61,870 nt of DNA from NCBI GenBank assembly GCA_030248135.1, contig JASANC010000300.1, positions 1 to 61,870 on the forward strand. The letters run 5' to 3'. Source of the stretch: Theristus sp. LFF4_11. Taxonomy: Eukaryota; Nematoda; Chromadorea; Monhysterida; Xyalidae. The notes beneath the pieces are model-generated. The model was not told the DNA's origin. It made no database searches and saw nothing but the letters and a program-made list of their open reading frames with translations. Shown here in pieces: positions 13,470-25,572 of the stretch. Numbering within the stretch: the stretch's first letter is position 1; each line of letters starts with the position of its first letter. The translations under genes were made by a program, and so were the position numbers.

Positions 13470-14210
13470 ATGTACAATGTACATTCGAATGCTGCTTTGA
13501 TTTTGTTGCGAAAGTAACGCATGACACAGTGGAAACAGTCTACCGGTATGGAACAATATGGACACCGGAGAAACGGCAATTCTAATGTTTTGAGAAACAA
13601 AACAAAGTACCTCAGAAGCAACGTAATGCTGTAACAAGAATGCGCCTTTATTAAGCTTTAATTCAGTAGAAAATAGCATTTCTGTAGACAGCATTACTTC
13701 AGAAACAAAATCAAAAAATGCTGCTGCTTTTTTTAGGGGGAGGGGTTTATTGGTGGTTTATTGCAGCATTTTTATGCTTCTGGTGTACACTGCATACATG
13801 TTTGCATTTATCTAGTGAGTGGCAAACTGTTCTACCAAAATAATGCTGCTTGTGACCATGAAAATGCTATAAGCAACTATATGCTCTAAATCAACTAATA
13901 ATAATGCAGTGAAAAAAATCAGTGTGCTTTTTTCAAGAAAACTGTAAAAAAGGGCGCTTTATTTAGAAAAATAAAAACAAAAATGTTTTTAATGGTATAA
14001 AAATGCGCTTCAACTACAGATGCTCAGGTGTAAAGTCTACAAAATGTCGCATTTTTGTTACAGCATTGAATCGCTTCTCAGGCGCTTTGTTTTGCTTCTT
14101 AAAGCATTAGAAATGGTATTTCTCAGGTGGGTGAAGCATTGTATCACAATATTGTGCCACACATCATATACCGCCTATACCGGTATTACACTTAAATGTA
14201 CCTCGGATGG
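13470..14210. repeat. Foldback element in a PKD-gene intron
   Basis: The 1.7 kb intron 13,409-15,111 holds two imperfect inverted arms of ~170 bases, about 13,470-13,640 and 14,040-14,200. Shared words include TTGTTACAGCATT and CTTTGTTTTG read on opposite strands. No open frame links them, so this is a non-autonomous inverted-repeat element. The rest of the intron (14,210-15,111) is AT-rich with repeated GTACATACC-type words and no gene. Confidence 0.5.
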
Positions 14211-15111
14211 AACCATGACAAAACAACAATGTAACAATGAGACAACTTTGATTTAACAAATTACGCATGTACCGAATGGATGCTTCCATTGCTGCCCTGT
14301 AATGGGCACATAATGTACGCAATATTCTATTCACAAAAAAGAACATTCCAAATGTACTTCACCATGTACATATTTCATACATAGTAGGAAGCTTCCATAT
14401 TTGTTTAGGTATGTACATGGTTTGATCATAGCATCTTAATTATGCATACATAACTAACAACAGACATAATTAGATACATACCTGTTTGTCTTGCCCTTTT
14501 AAGAGAGCGTGTATCTGCATGCATTTGCGGGGTTTCCATAATTGCAAACATATTTATTACATACTTAGTCATAATTGTCTGACTGCGCCATAATCGCATA
14601 TATGTGATACATACCATATCCGTTGATGGCTCAGTTATGTTACGCCACTATGGTACATACCTTATACGTCGATGAGCCAATTATGTGTGCCACTATGGTA
14701 CCTTTGGGGTACATTTAGAGTACATACCTGTGTACATTTGGTGTACATTTGTATAGTTCTTTTCCCTGTGATTGTTAATCATGAAAAATACATTGCAATT
14801 TCTAATTCTGTTACGTATTGGTTCATACCGGTGGACCTTTCTGTGATTCCCTGTGTAAAATTTTGCATTTCAAAAAGTACTCAAACATTCATTAAGACGA
14901 AGCAAATCTTCTAGGTAGAAATAAAGTTGATGCCTTGGTGAAATATTTTAACAAACATATCAAAACGTATGAAATTTCTAGCATTAAAATTTTAAGTTGT
15001 GCTAGAAATGTTGTATAATTGACAAGAGTAACTTTTTGACCGCGAAATTTTTAAATAACAGCGTCAGAATCTTTGTTTTTCTTAGATACGGTATGAGTTT
15101 GCAATTTTCAG

Positions 15112-15486
15112 ATAGTAATAGTAGCGCCATTGGATGCGAGTACTCTTGCTCTTGATGGCCCTACCATTGGTTTGACAACAATTGCATACAACTTCAGCGT
15201 CGTAAACTCGTTCTATAGAAGTAAGGAATATATTTGTTTGTTTTTGTTTTAAATGCCGTTTTGTAGCATGTAAGCAATCGAATGCTACTTTATTGTAGCT
15301 GACGGACTGAAACTTGACTTGTGGAACCATCAGCAACAGTTGTGGTATGCGATTGATTGGTCGGATGGAACGCCCCTTTACAATGGTACCACGCCATCGC
15401 AGCATCACAATTACACAAAAGCTGGGACGTATAACATTTCTTTGACCGTCACAGATGGATATTCTACTGCGGTTACGAACTTTGTG
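15112..15486 (+). CDS. Canonical PKD domain
   Basis: Two exons, 15,112-15,220 and 15,299-15,486 (phases 0-1, 1-0), in the positions of the third and fourth exons of a quartet. The second holds the clearest PKD signature of the gene: IDWSDG, then HHNYTKAGTYNISLTVTDG. This matches the WDFGDG...Y..G.Y.V.LTV.N pattern of PKD domains in polycystin-1 and related proteins, and it identifies the fourth exons of all other modules as degenerate PKD C-terminal halves. Four or more sequons lie in this domain. It links the tandem array to the lectin-containing part. Confidence 0.85.
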
Positions 15487-15569
15487 GTGTGAATTTTTTA
15501 TTTTGTTTACACTAGTTTGTGGTCGTTTATAAGTTTACATTTAACGATAAAGATTTTACCGTTTTTCAG

Positions 15570-15747
15570 ATTGACGTAAAATGTTTACCTGACCAACTGC
15601 AGTTGGCGTCAATTTATTTTCCTTATAACGGCAGCGTCAGTGCCTACCGTGATTCCAGCTGGCGCTACGATCCTGTCGTGCACAACAATTTTACTTTCCT
15701 TGCAAACCATCAAGCACAGTTTTTTGTTGCCGCTCATTACAACCAAG
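15570..15747 (+). CDS. First-exon-type module piece before lectin domain 1
   Basis: One exon of 178 bases, phase 0 to 1, acceptor GTTTTTCAG and donor GTGATT. It is the counterpart of the first exon of a quartet and resembles the exon at 18,323-18,515: both have an early Cys, a YFP motif followed by a sequon (IYFPYNGS and AYFPANYS), Trp pairs and an aromatic-rich end. A lectin domain follows it directly, where a plain quartet has its second exon. Confidence 0.65.
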
Positions 15748-15824
15748 GTGATTGTCACCGCAAAGGGTTAACTGGAAAAGCTTCCATGGTTTAGATCAAT
15801 GCAAGATTAAACTGATATTTTCAG

Positions 15825-16252
15825 AAAACTGGACTCGATGCAGTGGATGGTGGATTGCAATTGAGAATCGAGAGTTACACGCCAGTCAATTAACAGCAAC
15901 TTTCACAGCAGCACAGTCGCAATGCGTTTCAATGAGTGCTCAACTTGCTCGCGTTGATTTGCAACAAAACAAATCAATTCACGCATTTTCAACAGCACTC
16001 CAGCACTATGGAAACTCAAGGTTAAATGCTCAGAACTGTCAAAGATGACATAATTTTTTTTTAATTTATTACCAGTTTTTTGAACTTGCTTGTTAATATA
16101 TGTGTTCTTTAGTATAACATCTTCTGTCTGTAGCTCCGGTGCGTGGGTCTTAGACCTTGACAACACCACTGCCAAAGTATTCAATCCGGCAACTCAAACA
16201 TTAACTACACAACCCTTGGCGAACTCGCTGCAATATCTTTGCGAGCGAACAG
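15825..16252 (+). CDS. C-type-lectin-like domain 1
   Basis: Exons 15,825-16,020 (phase 1 to 2) and 16,134-16,252 (phase 2 to 1). Recognisable C-type-lectin features are FTAAQSQCVSMSAQLARVD (first helix with its Cys and the A-x-L-A motif), then SGAWVLDLDN in the place of the WIG-like strand, and YLCER as the terminal disulphide strand. Carbohydrate-binding EPN/QPD-WND motifs are not evident, so sugar binding cannot be assumed. The domain is a symmetric 1-1 module placed in the phase-1 intron between first- and second-type exons of a PKD module, as expected for exon shuffling. Polycystin-1 likewise combines PKD and C-type-lectin domains. Confidence 0.75.
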
Positions 16253-16325
16253 GTTTGAAGTGTGCATTTCGTGGTTCCATCTTTTAAATGTTAAATATTA
16301 AATGTAAAAGAGTTACTCTTTACAG

Positions 16326-17411
16326 AATATACGGCTCACAATTATTCCGCTAAATTTAACGATTCTTCAAACAGCTTTGTTATTGGCGATAGTCCATTGC
16401 TAGTGACACTAACTGACCAACGGGTATTTTTTTTTATTTTGTAGCTTTTTCTTTGCGTGACACAAGTCACCAATAACCACCCTAAGTTTTTCTAAGCTGT
16501 GAGCATTACAAAACTATTTTCAGACAAAGCAAATCAAACCTCATTATTGTGTTCTTCTCAGCAACTCGTGCTTCCACACCAGCTTGAATTCAGTGAATCT
16601 TGCGCTTGCACAATTCTCACCTACTTGCAAATAAAAACTAGACTGTATAATTTTCAGACTGAATGGACACCTCTTGAACCAAGTCAATTGACTTTTAACG
16701 TGACTTTGCAAGATGAGACAGCCGCCCAATTACAGTGGCCGCTCACAACCTCTGCTACAGTTTTCACTCAAGAACTCTTAACCAAATCACCAAATGTGTC
16801 TGCTGACACCATTGTGCGTCCATTCAATCAGTTCACGGTGAACGTAGAGGCACCGTTTGATAACTCTTGTGAGTTCCATTCAGTAATTTATCGCGCCCGT
16901 GGCTTGGTGGTAGCGCATTAGACTATTCTGTGCCTTCGGGAATAGTGGTATATGGGAACTTAATAACAGAGAAAACTCGAAGGGCGACGAAACATTAAGT
17001 CGACAGGAACAGTGTTTTGATGTGTCAGGCGATTTTGAACTTTGCACTTTACAGCGTTGCTGTGCTCCATGTACTTGGAACTTTTTCAAGTTCTGTTCAA
17101 AGTTTTGAAATTCTGTAACAGGACACTTTGTGCGTAGAGCATTTAATTGATGCATTACTCTAAAAGTTTATAAAGGCTGTGTAGTGTCGGCTGACTGTTG
17201 AAAAATTTTTCAATTTTCAATAACCATTTTTTTAATTCCAGGGTCCGACTCGCATTACTATACATTCAAATGGTACAACGACACCCACGATCATGTAGAA
17301 CACAGCCTTAACAGTACAAAAGAAATTACTTTGTCGAAACATGCGCAAATGTATCATATTGACATAACAATGCATAATGCCGTCTCCGATATCACGTCTC
17401 AGCCTTTGCCG
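16326..17411 (+). CDS. Second half of the module after lectin domain 1
   Basis: Exons 16,326-16,423 (phase 1-0), 16,658-16,868 (0-1) and 17,242-17,411 (1-0) complete the quartet interrupted by the lectin domain. The third-type exon is 211 bases, the same as in the tandem units, and ends with the strand FNQFTVNVEAPFD. The fourth-type exon has FKWYNDTH and HIDITMHNAVSD, a degenerate PKD C-terminal half. The intron 16,869-17,241 contains an old SINE fragment. Confidence 0.75.
16894..16993 (+). repeat. Decayed tRNA-derived SINE fragment
   Basis: An intronic stretch with GGCTTGGTGGTAGCGCATTA and AACAGAGAAAACTCGA matches the head and middle of the SINE family seen intact at 20,381, 34,292, 40,095 and 52,895. 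It is diverged and lacks the A-rich tail, so it is an old copy. Confidence 0.6.
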
Positions 17412-18322
17412 GTATGCAATCATTTAACTTCATTTTTTATTAATGTATGTGTTTATTTATTTTCTGGTTTGCTGCTTTGCGCCGTGCTTGAAAATTTTGC
17501 AGTGTTCACGCAGCAGATTTACCACAATAAGCATCAGCTGTGTAAAATAATCAGACTAAAGGGCTCTGACGGAACTAGCACCAGCTGTGCAACAAGAGCG
17601 TAGCTGTTTCTTAGAGTGTGTTGAACAAACAACAATAAACAACAAAAACAACAACCATAACAAAATTAAAATACGTGTTTGATAAGACAAACGAGGCAAA
17701 GCAAAAAACTAAAAAACGCAAGCTTGAATTTAAAACCCAAACACGGCTTATGTGCCAAAATTTGGTTTCACTTCACCTGAACAAAAAACTTAAAGCAAAC
17801 GAAAAAAGATAAAAAACAATTGGGCTGCCAACATTGTATTAGAATTAGGATAGCAAGGTAGGAGCCCCGATTGCGTGCTGGGGCGGGGTGGGGGTGCACA
17901 GGATGCTAAGCGTAATTTTTTAAATCAAAAAAAAATTATCAGGTACCAGGTTATCTTAACAAGTTAGGATATGCGCTTGAAGTGAGGTGGTTCCTGGGTA
18001 CTGAAGGGTGTGGGCTCAGAGGGGCACCCATGGTACACGTGTTCCCCCCCCCCGGGCGCAAATTCGACTGGGAGTACACCCACCCAGTACTGGGTACCGG
18101 TGCCATGCCAGATTTTGACCCCCGTGACACCGGCACTAATGCCGTTGGATGAGGGGGAGGTGGGGGAGGTGTACCTCCTAGTACGAACTTGTGCCCCGTG
18201 GAGGCTTAGGGGATCCCGTGATAATCATAAAAATCTTAACCATAAACCATAATTAAAAAAAAATAAAATAATAATAACCGAGCTTGATTTTGCATTTCGA
18301 ATGTATCGAGGTGGTATTACAG
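17412..18322. other. Intron, no gene recognised
   Basis: A 911-base intron between module exons. The left half is A-rich with AAC-rich patches near 17,630. The right half (17,870-18,200) is G/C-rich with GGGGGAGGTGGGGGAGG and repeated GTACC words. No splice-compatible exon or known element was seen. Confidence 0.5.
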
Positions 18323-18515
18323 GTATGGTCCGTCTGCGCAGCCACCGGGCACTATTTAACCAAAGCGTACTTTCCGGCAAACTACAGTACTGGGCTTGCC
18401 ATCGACGAATGGGTAGATGGAAACTGGCAGCGTTGGTATACACCGAATACGCCGCTCGTAGCTGTTGATCAGCCAGCGTTGTTATATCTAAAGACAACAT
18501 ATAATGGAACAAGTG
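18323..18515 (+). CDS. First-exon-type module piece before lectin domain 2
   Basis: One exon of 193 bases, phase 0 to 1, acceptor TATTACAG and donor GTATAG. It is a paralogue of 15,570-15,747 (early Cys, AYFPANYSTG, Trp-rich centre) and starts a second block with the same order of parts: leading exon, lectin domain, second- and third-type exons. Confidence 0.65.
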
Positions 18516-18697
18516 GTATAGAGAAAAGTTAAATGTTTCACTGGTTAAGCCGTGAATAACGATTTTTTGATTTTCTAAGATTAATTTCAGTTAAAAACAA
18601 ACCATCTTCTGTTTTAATTGCGTCAGATTTTTTGCCGGTTATTTCGTCAGAGAGAACGCAGAATTTACAGTGACAAAAACTTTAATAAAAATTTAAG

Positions 18698-20171
18698 TGT
18701 GTACGGGCGAATGGTACACATACAACGACGGCCGCGAATACGCAATTGGAGCGGTGCTTGTGAATTATTCGCTTGCTCAATTGAACTGCGCTAACATGCA
18801 GGTAAACATTCACTGAGGTACCTTTAGAATGGCACATTGATCATTGATAGCTACGATACAAATACGAACAGGCTGAATTAGCGAACTTGACGTCAACGCC
18901 AGCAAACAACCAGTTCTACAAAATGATGATCACGGACTTTTTCGGATGGAATTCATCATCGAGAATAGACAACAGGTTAATGCGCGAAGGCAAACTAGCC
19001 AGTTGACCTGTGCCTACGGCCCGAGATAGAAATAACCGTTTAATGTGGATATAGGTACAGCAGCACCTTACCAAAATAGATATTGATCTTGATACTTGCC
19101 TTTTTTGTCTAAAAACAACGCAAATGGTTACATTATCTTTTAGTTTGAATCTGCGACTCAATGTGTTTTGTGGACGTCAGAAGGAAATTAGTTTCATGCT
19201 TGATTCGGCACTTCAAAATTGCCAAACTGCTTCGTATTACATAGACTCAGGCCATTTGAAACGTACATTTAATAAACGGAATACCCACAGTGTAGCTATG
19301 CAAGACCGAGACGAAAATATAGATGTAAAATGTTAATATGACACAAAATATCATAATCAATATGGTTGAGGTTTAAAGATATGTAATCAAGGCAAGCTAC
19401 ACCTTACATAGGTGGCTAGCAATTATTTACCTCGCCTTTTTAAAAGTTGCAGCATTTTCAATTGTTTTTGAAAACACAGCTTTTGAAAACTCTTTTTTTG
19501 TCAAAGCTTTTTTTGTTGGTTATAATATGCATTAGCCAGCAGCCAGCATACCACAGGTCGAATGAGGACTTTTTGGTTTGAGTGACCGCTCCGCTTATTT
19601 CAACTTGATCATCGTACTCTTTATTCTAGTTACTTTATTGAAAGTAGGCAATCGCTAGCTGATCCAGCACCAATTGACAGTACCTGCTGATGGTTATCTG
19701 CTTTTTGTTTCAGTTGCGTCACAGTTGTTTGTTCAAACTTATCATTTTAAAACAACATATTTTTTCTTGCTTTGATTCCTGCTTTTTCAATGTCGACAAT
19801 CGTCGTTTTGTCAAAGGCCCTGTCGGTCTGACATGATTGATGAGTACTAATCGACTGTTTTGACTGGATTCAAACGTGAAGATGATGACTTTTATGTTTT
19901 TGAATAGTGCAAGAATTGCTCGTGATGCCAAACATGAGTTATTGACTAAACCCAATTAACCCAATTGACAAACAAAAATGCTGATTTACGGATCGACCGA
20001 CACAGTGGTATTTTATTATGGTGTCCTTCAAGAAACGTTTTTTGTTCATTTGTGCCTTTCACTTAAGCGCTGCCGCTTGGACAGTATTCCAAACCACCGT
20101 TGACGAAACAGGAAGCCACAGTGCCATGCTCCCAGCTACTGAGCGTCACTTTTATATTTGCGGACGCAGTG
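18698..20171 (+). CDS. C-type-lectin-like domain 2
   Basis: Three exons: 18,698-18,801, 18,872-18,975 and 20,068-20,171. The last two have the same 2 then 1 phases as lectin domain 1, with an extra intron in the first helix. Features: GEWYTYNDG, then LAQLNCANMQ joined to AELANL (the A-x-L-A helix), AAAWTVFQ in the WIG position, and FYICGR as the terminal Cys strand. The acceptor AAATTTAAG at 18,697 has a poor pyrimidine tract. The 1.1 kb intron 18,976-20,067 is unusually long for this gene and contains no exon I can support. Confidence 0.7.
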
Positions 20172-20190
20172 GTTTGTTAGCTTTTAAGTC

Positions 20191-21002
20191 TAGAGGGTGT
20201 TTCAGAAGTAGTGGGTAGGTGTTTGACGCGTTATTTTATGTTTAACCATATTCAATAAAACTTTAGACAGTTGTTCAAAAAAGTTTTACTTAGATTTGTG
20301 CAAAGTTTTAGAGAAATTCATTCACCTGCACACGGTTGACAGAGCAAAACAAAAAAAAATTAAAAATGGACCAGGCTCGTGTCGCCCTCGTGTCCTGGTG
20401 GTTGTGCGTTAGACTGCAGTCTGTGCGCTCGGGGGATGGAGCCCCGCCGAGGGGTGTATAGGCACGTAATGACAGAGAAAACTCGATAGGCGCCCTACTC
20501 AATGGCGTTCAGTACGCTTCTCTGGGTTAGCCCTGGCTAAAAACATCGCCTAAAAATCCCAACACCAACACCAGAAATGCCAGATCACGCGATACCACCG
20601 CTCAATGAGCCTCAATGCATGGCTTGCACCAATCCGTCACGACCGAAGCCACCTTCTCGCGCATGTACGTTGTTTTAGCACGTCCAAAAACCGGAAAGTA
20701 TGTAAAAAAACAAAAACAAACAAATCGGATAAAAAACATTTCGTATTCATGCATGCAACGATTCGGCTGCATAAAAGCTAATGTCTCACCTAGTGTCAAA
20801 CAAGAGCCCCCAGTAACGTGCTCAAATCAATGGTTTTGTGTGTTTTGCTCTGTGAAGGTAAATGATTTTTTTCTGAAATTTTGCACAAATCTAAGTTGAA
20901 CTATCCTAAACAGCTGTCTAAAATTTCATTGAATATGGTTCAACACAACTTTGAGAAATAACGCGTCAAACACCTACCCACTGCTTCTGAAACACCCTGC
21001 AG
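20191..21002. mobile_element. MITE (family Y), ~810 bp, with nested SINE
   Basis: Inverted arms of ~145 bases begin GGGTGTTTCAGAAGTAGTGG at 20,195 and end with the complement, CTTCTGAAACACCCTGCAGT. The arms share GTGTTTGACGCGTTATTT and the ATTCAAT region. No transposase frame is present. A second copy lies at 50,601-51,627. The ends resemble mariner-type ACAGGGTG termini, and target TA dinucleotides are plausible. It sits in the intron after lectin domain 2. Confidence 0.7.
20381..20572 (+). mobile_element. tRNA-derived SINE
   Basis: Copy of a ~190-base SINE. The head CCTGGTGGTTGTGCGTTAGA is an A-box-like region, GGATGGAGCCCCGCC is a B-box-like region (other copies read GGATCGAGCC), the body includes AATGACAGAGAAAACTCGA, and the 3' part is GGGTTAGCCCTGGCTAAAAA followed by a CAACACC tail. 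It is nested in the MITE 20,191-21,002. Confidence 0.75.
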
Positions 21003-21087
21003 TCGCATCATTTTATAGACGCATATTATAACATAACAAAAAACATTGTAACAAGTCAACATGTGGTAAAACATATAACGATTTCAG

Positions 21088-21443
21088 CTGGCGGCCGCAA
21101 TTTTTCATTATTATTTAACGATACCGCTAAAACCACGCTCAACGGCTTGCCACCGTTTGAAATTATACTCACCGATAAAGAGGTTTGCGTACCTTGCAAA
21201 AAATGACGTACATAAGGCAACAAACAGCTAAAAAAAAATTTAACTTTTAGGAAAACGGGTCAGAAAAAGTGCATCAATTTGTTATTAGAGATGCATCAAA
21301 GGTTGGTACCATCTATGACGTGGCCCAATACAGTACCATCTACACTCGCGAAAATCTGACCGACGAACCAACACTCACAATTAATCAGGCAGCATTTCTT
21401 ATGGAAAACAGCGTTATAACAGTGAATCAACCGTACCTTACAT
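21088..21443 (+). CDS. Last visible exons of the PKD/lectin gene
   Basis: Exons 21,088-21,182 (phase 1-0) and 21,251-21,443 (phase 0-1) are the second- and third-type exons of the block begun at 18,323. If the donor GTGGGC at 21,444 is used, a fourth-type (PKD C-terminal) exon should follow. None is visible before the foldback transposon that starts 46 bases on, nor in the 3 kb beyond it. If the donor is not used, the frame stops at TGA (21,452-21,454) a few residues later. So the gene either ends here, truncated, or continues outside what I can read. No transmembrane segment is seen in the window. Confidence 0.6.
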
Positions 21444-21488
21444 GTGGGCAATGACTTGTTATTTGCTTTAATGATTGATTGTCTTTAA

Positions 21489-24400
21489 GAGACCGTCCGC
21501 TATAAGTGGGTACATTTTTGCCCCTCGCAAAAAATCGATTTCGCTCATTTTTGGCACAAAGGTGCCGTTACGTCCCAATATGAAAGTTCCGGCCCGTTTT
21601 TAAAAAAAAATCAACCCCAACGTTTTCTACAGGCTTGCGAAGTAGGCCAAGTCGAAAAAAGTTGGTATTTTTCCCAATTTATAAAAAATGCTAATTTTAC
21701 AAACTCAAAAAGCAAAATAGAAAAAAGTGATCGAAACAAAAGTTGTACTATTTTTGCTACTCTTTCACATGATAATATTATTGTTGTCAAAAACCAAACC
21801 AAAAACTTGGTACAAACAAAAAACTGCAAAAATTAAGTTTTTTTAATTTTTCATTTTTTTACTTTTTTGCCTTTAAAAGCTCAGGGTTTAAATTGACCGT
21901 TCCAAATTTTACAGCATCGTTTTCGCCGCAAAAAACTAGTTTAGAAACTTGTAAATTAAAAAAAAATTCAGAGGTATATATTTTAGATATTTGAGTTACA
22001 AAATTATCCGAAAAAGTGCGATTTTTTGTTCAGACCAAAGTAATTCCCTTTTTATACGTACTCGATAGCAAAATCATCCATAGTGACCGGGTGAAAAATG
22101 TAGCATTTTAAATGGACTTTCACGTGATTTATTTATTTTTTGCAAATAACAAATTATGTTCTTGGTACAAAGCAAAATTCTGAACAAATAAGGTTTTTTA
22201 ACTTTTTTTTGTTTTTCCGTGTGTGAAAGCCTCAAACAAGGATTTTAACCAAAAACTTTTGACACCCCGTAATTCACCGTGTAAAACTGGTCTAGAAACC
22301 ATTAAAGAAAAGAAAACATACGGTGCATCAACAGCAGCTTCGAGTTTTCAATGTTTTTCAAAGGAGCCATTTTTTACTCAGACTGAAAAAGCTCCTGTTT
22401 TGAAGCTCCAGTTCGCCGCGATGAAAACAAAATAAACACCACACACGACCATAATGAAAAATAAACCATTTCGTATGTTGTGTCAGGTGGCTTACTCAAA
22501 TTTTACAATTGTTAAACCATATTCTCGGTGCAAAGTAAAAATGAAAAAAATCTTGAGTTTTTCTTCGTCATAAGAAAACAATGTTATGGAGGGGTCAAAA
22601 ACTTATCAGCGCGTTTGTTCTAAATAGACGACACACACGTATCAAATTAAAAAACAAGTCCTTCAACTGACGAAATAAATTCAACAATCATATTTAAGAT
22701 CGGCTTTTTCAGAATACCGACCCCCTTAGACACAGTTTTTTAAAAGTTTTCAAATTAAAAAAATTAACACCAATCGAACCGTCTTGATACGCTGAGTTCG
22801 AAAATCACATTTGTTTTTTGATTTGACCCATCTTTATGTTTAAAAAAAGGATAAACCGTTTTTTCGAGGGATTTTTAGAAAAATGGCTCTAAGTCGCCTC
22901 TGCGTTAAGCTATTAACAAAATTCAAAAACCAATCGATTTCGCTTGTGCCCACGCACATTTTTTATGTTAGCATTATTTTACAAAAAAATGTTGTTTTAT
23001 GTTTGAAATTAAAAAAAACTGAAAGAGTTTGTGGTTTTTGCTGTGTTTAGGCACTTTTAAAGGATGCGGAGTAGGGTTGCTAAGTGATTATGAAAGCACT
23101 TGAAAAATGCTACAAGTATGCAAAAAAATAAAAAATCGATTGCGCATTAAAAAGAAACGAAGCATTACAATATCGGTCGCCCGCATGCATACAGGGTATT
23201 TCCTGGTATGTCGACAAATTGTAGAGCAACGAAGACAAAAATCCAAAAACGGGTATTACGGCAACTTTTTGCGCTGAATCCGAAAAAGTGGGTACCGTTG
23301 TGAAATTTTGCTACAGTAACTTAGAATTTGCGATTTTTTGGTTTTTTAGCCTTTTTTGGATTGTTTCTGGTCTGTGTGGTGTCATACATGAACTAATCTG
23401 GCCAAATTTGGTATCAATCGGCTCCCCTTAATCATGCGAACAATTTCCTTTCAGATACCGCAACTATATTATTATTACCGTAACTCACAGAGCACGATTT
23501 TTACTATTTTTAACCATTTTTTAGGCCTGAAAGTGACATTTTTGATTCCTGTAGTGTTCTAGTTGTTCGAATTGAATCAAATTTGTATCAGTCAATTACT
23601 CTTGGTCAGGCGAACAACTTTCATTCAAATACCGTACCCACCGCTTGACTTCCGTACTCCTTGAAGAATGGTATTCTACCAAGTTTTCACCATTTTCAGG
23701 CATGAAATTGGCTTTATGGTCCATGCAGTATCATACTTGAACGAATCTAGTCAAATTTAGCATCAATCGACTCCCTTAAAGCAAACAACTTTTACTCAGC
23801 TACCGTAATCCTTGCTAAAGGTTGCCCTAATACCCGTTTTTGGATTTTTGTCTCCGTTGCTCTACAATTTGTCGACCTACCAGGAAATACCCTGTATGCA
23901 TGCGGGCGACCGATATTGTGATGCTTCGTTACTTCTTAATGCGCAATCGATTTTTTTTATTTTTTGCACATTTAGATTTTTAAGGTTTTAAAGAACACAC
24001 TGCAAAAACCACAAACTCTTTCAGTTTTTCTTAAATTTAAAGCATAAAACAACATTTTTTGCAAAATAATGCTAACATAAAACATGTGCGTGAGCACAAG
24101 CGAAATTGATTGGTTTTTGAATTTTGTTAATAGCTTAACGCAGAGGCGAGTTAGAGCCATTTTTCTGAAGATCCCTCGAAAAAATGGTTTTTCCTCTTTT
24201 TTAAACGTAAAAATAAATCAAATAAAAAAAAACAAATGTGATTTTCGAACTCAGCGTATCGAGACGGTTCGATTGGTGTTAATTTTTTCAAAATTTGAAA
24301 ACTTTTGAAAAACTGTGTCTAAGGGGGGTCGGTATTCTGAAAACGCCAATCTTAAATATGATTGTTGAATTTATTTCGTCGGTTGAAGGACTTGTTTTTT

Positions 24401-25572
24401 AATTTGATACGTGTGTGTCGTCTATTTAGAACAAACGCGCTGATAAGTTTTTGACCCCTCCATAACATTGTTTTCTTATGACGAAGAAAAACTCAAGATT
24501 TTTTCATTTTTACTTTGCACCGAGAATATGGTTTAACAATTGTAAAATTTGAGTAAGACACCTGACACAACATCCGAAATGGTTTATTTTTTATTATGGT
24601 CGTGTGTGGTGATTATTTTGTTTTCATCGCGGCGAACTGGAGCTTCAAAACAGGTGCTTTTTCAGTCTGAGTAAAAAATGGCTCCTTTGAAAAACATTGA
24701 AAACTAGAAGCTGCTGTTGATGCACCGTATGTTTTCTTTTCTTTAATGGTTTCTAGACCAGTTTTACACGATGAATTACGGGGCGTCAAAAGTTTTTGGT
24801 TAAGGTTGAGGTTGAGGTTTTTACACACGGAAAAGCAAAAAAATTCAAGTTAAAAAACCTTATTTGTTCAGAATTTTGCTATGTACCAAGAACATAATTT
24901 GTTATTTGCAAAAAATAAATAAATCACGTGAAAGTCCATTCAAAATGCTACATTTTTCACTCCGGTCACTATGGATGATTTTGCTATCGAGTACGTATAA
25001 AAAGGGAATTACTTTGGTCTGAACAAAAAATCGCACTTTTTCGGATAATTTTGTAACTCAAATATCTAAAATATATACCTCTGAATTTTTTTTAATTTAC
25101 AAGTTTCTAGACCAGTTTTTTGCGGCAAAAACGATGCTGTAAAATTTGGAACGGTCAATTTAAACCCTGAGCTTTTAAAGGCAAAAAAGTGAAAAAATTG
25201 AAAAATTAAAAAACTCAATTTTTGCAGTTTTTTGTTTGTACCAAGTTTTTGGTTTGGTTTTTGACAACAATAATATTATCATGTGAAAGAGTAGCAAAAA
25301 TAGTACAACTTTTGTTTCGATCACTTTTTTCTATTTTGCTTTTTGAGTTTGTAAAATTAGCATTTTTTATAAATTGGGAAAAATACCAACTTTTTTCGAC
25401 TTGGCCTACTTCGCAAGCCTGTAGAAAACGTTGGGGTTGATTTTTTTTCAAAAACGGGCCGGAACTTTCATATTGGTACGTAACGGCACCTTTGTGCCAA
25501 AAATGAGCGAAATCGATTTTTTGCGAGGGGCATTTTGTTGTTAAAATGTACCCACTTATAGCGGACGGTCTC
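21489..25572. mobile_element. 4.1 kb foldback transposon flanked by TTAA (piggyBac-like ends)
   Basis: The element starts GAGACCGTCCGCTATAAG and ends with the exact complement. It is flanked on both sides by TTAA (21,485-21,488 and 25,573-25,576), the target duplication typical of piggyBac elements. The two arms (about 21,489-23,265 and 23,815-25,572) are near-identical inverted copies of ~1.77 kb; the loop holds a degenerate ~180-base repeat in three copies. Open frames in the arms are mirrored noise with no transposase motif, so it is non-autonomous. Related loop sequence recurs at 59,990-61,080. Confidence 0.8.
23278..23815 (+). repeat. Degenerate ~180-bp tandem repeat in the foldback loop
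   Basis: Three diverged copies share an order of words: GAACTAATC or GAACGAATCT, then CAAATTT, ATCAATCG, CTCCCTTAA, CGAACAA or CAAACAAC, TTTCA, TACCGTAA. The same sequence, in the same order, appears at 60,560-61,080. Confidence 0.55.

Noticed and set aside
20381..20572. tRNA gene
   Set aside because: The box A/B-like words belong to a dispersed SINE head; no cloverleaf with an intact anticodon arm can be drawn.
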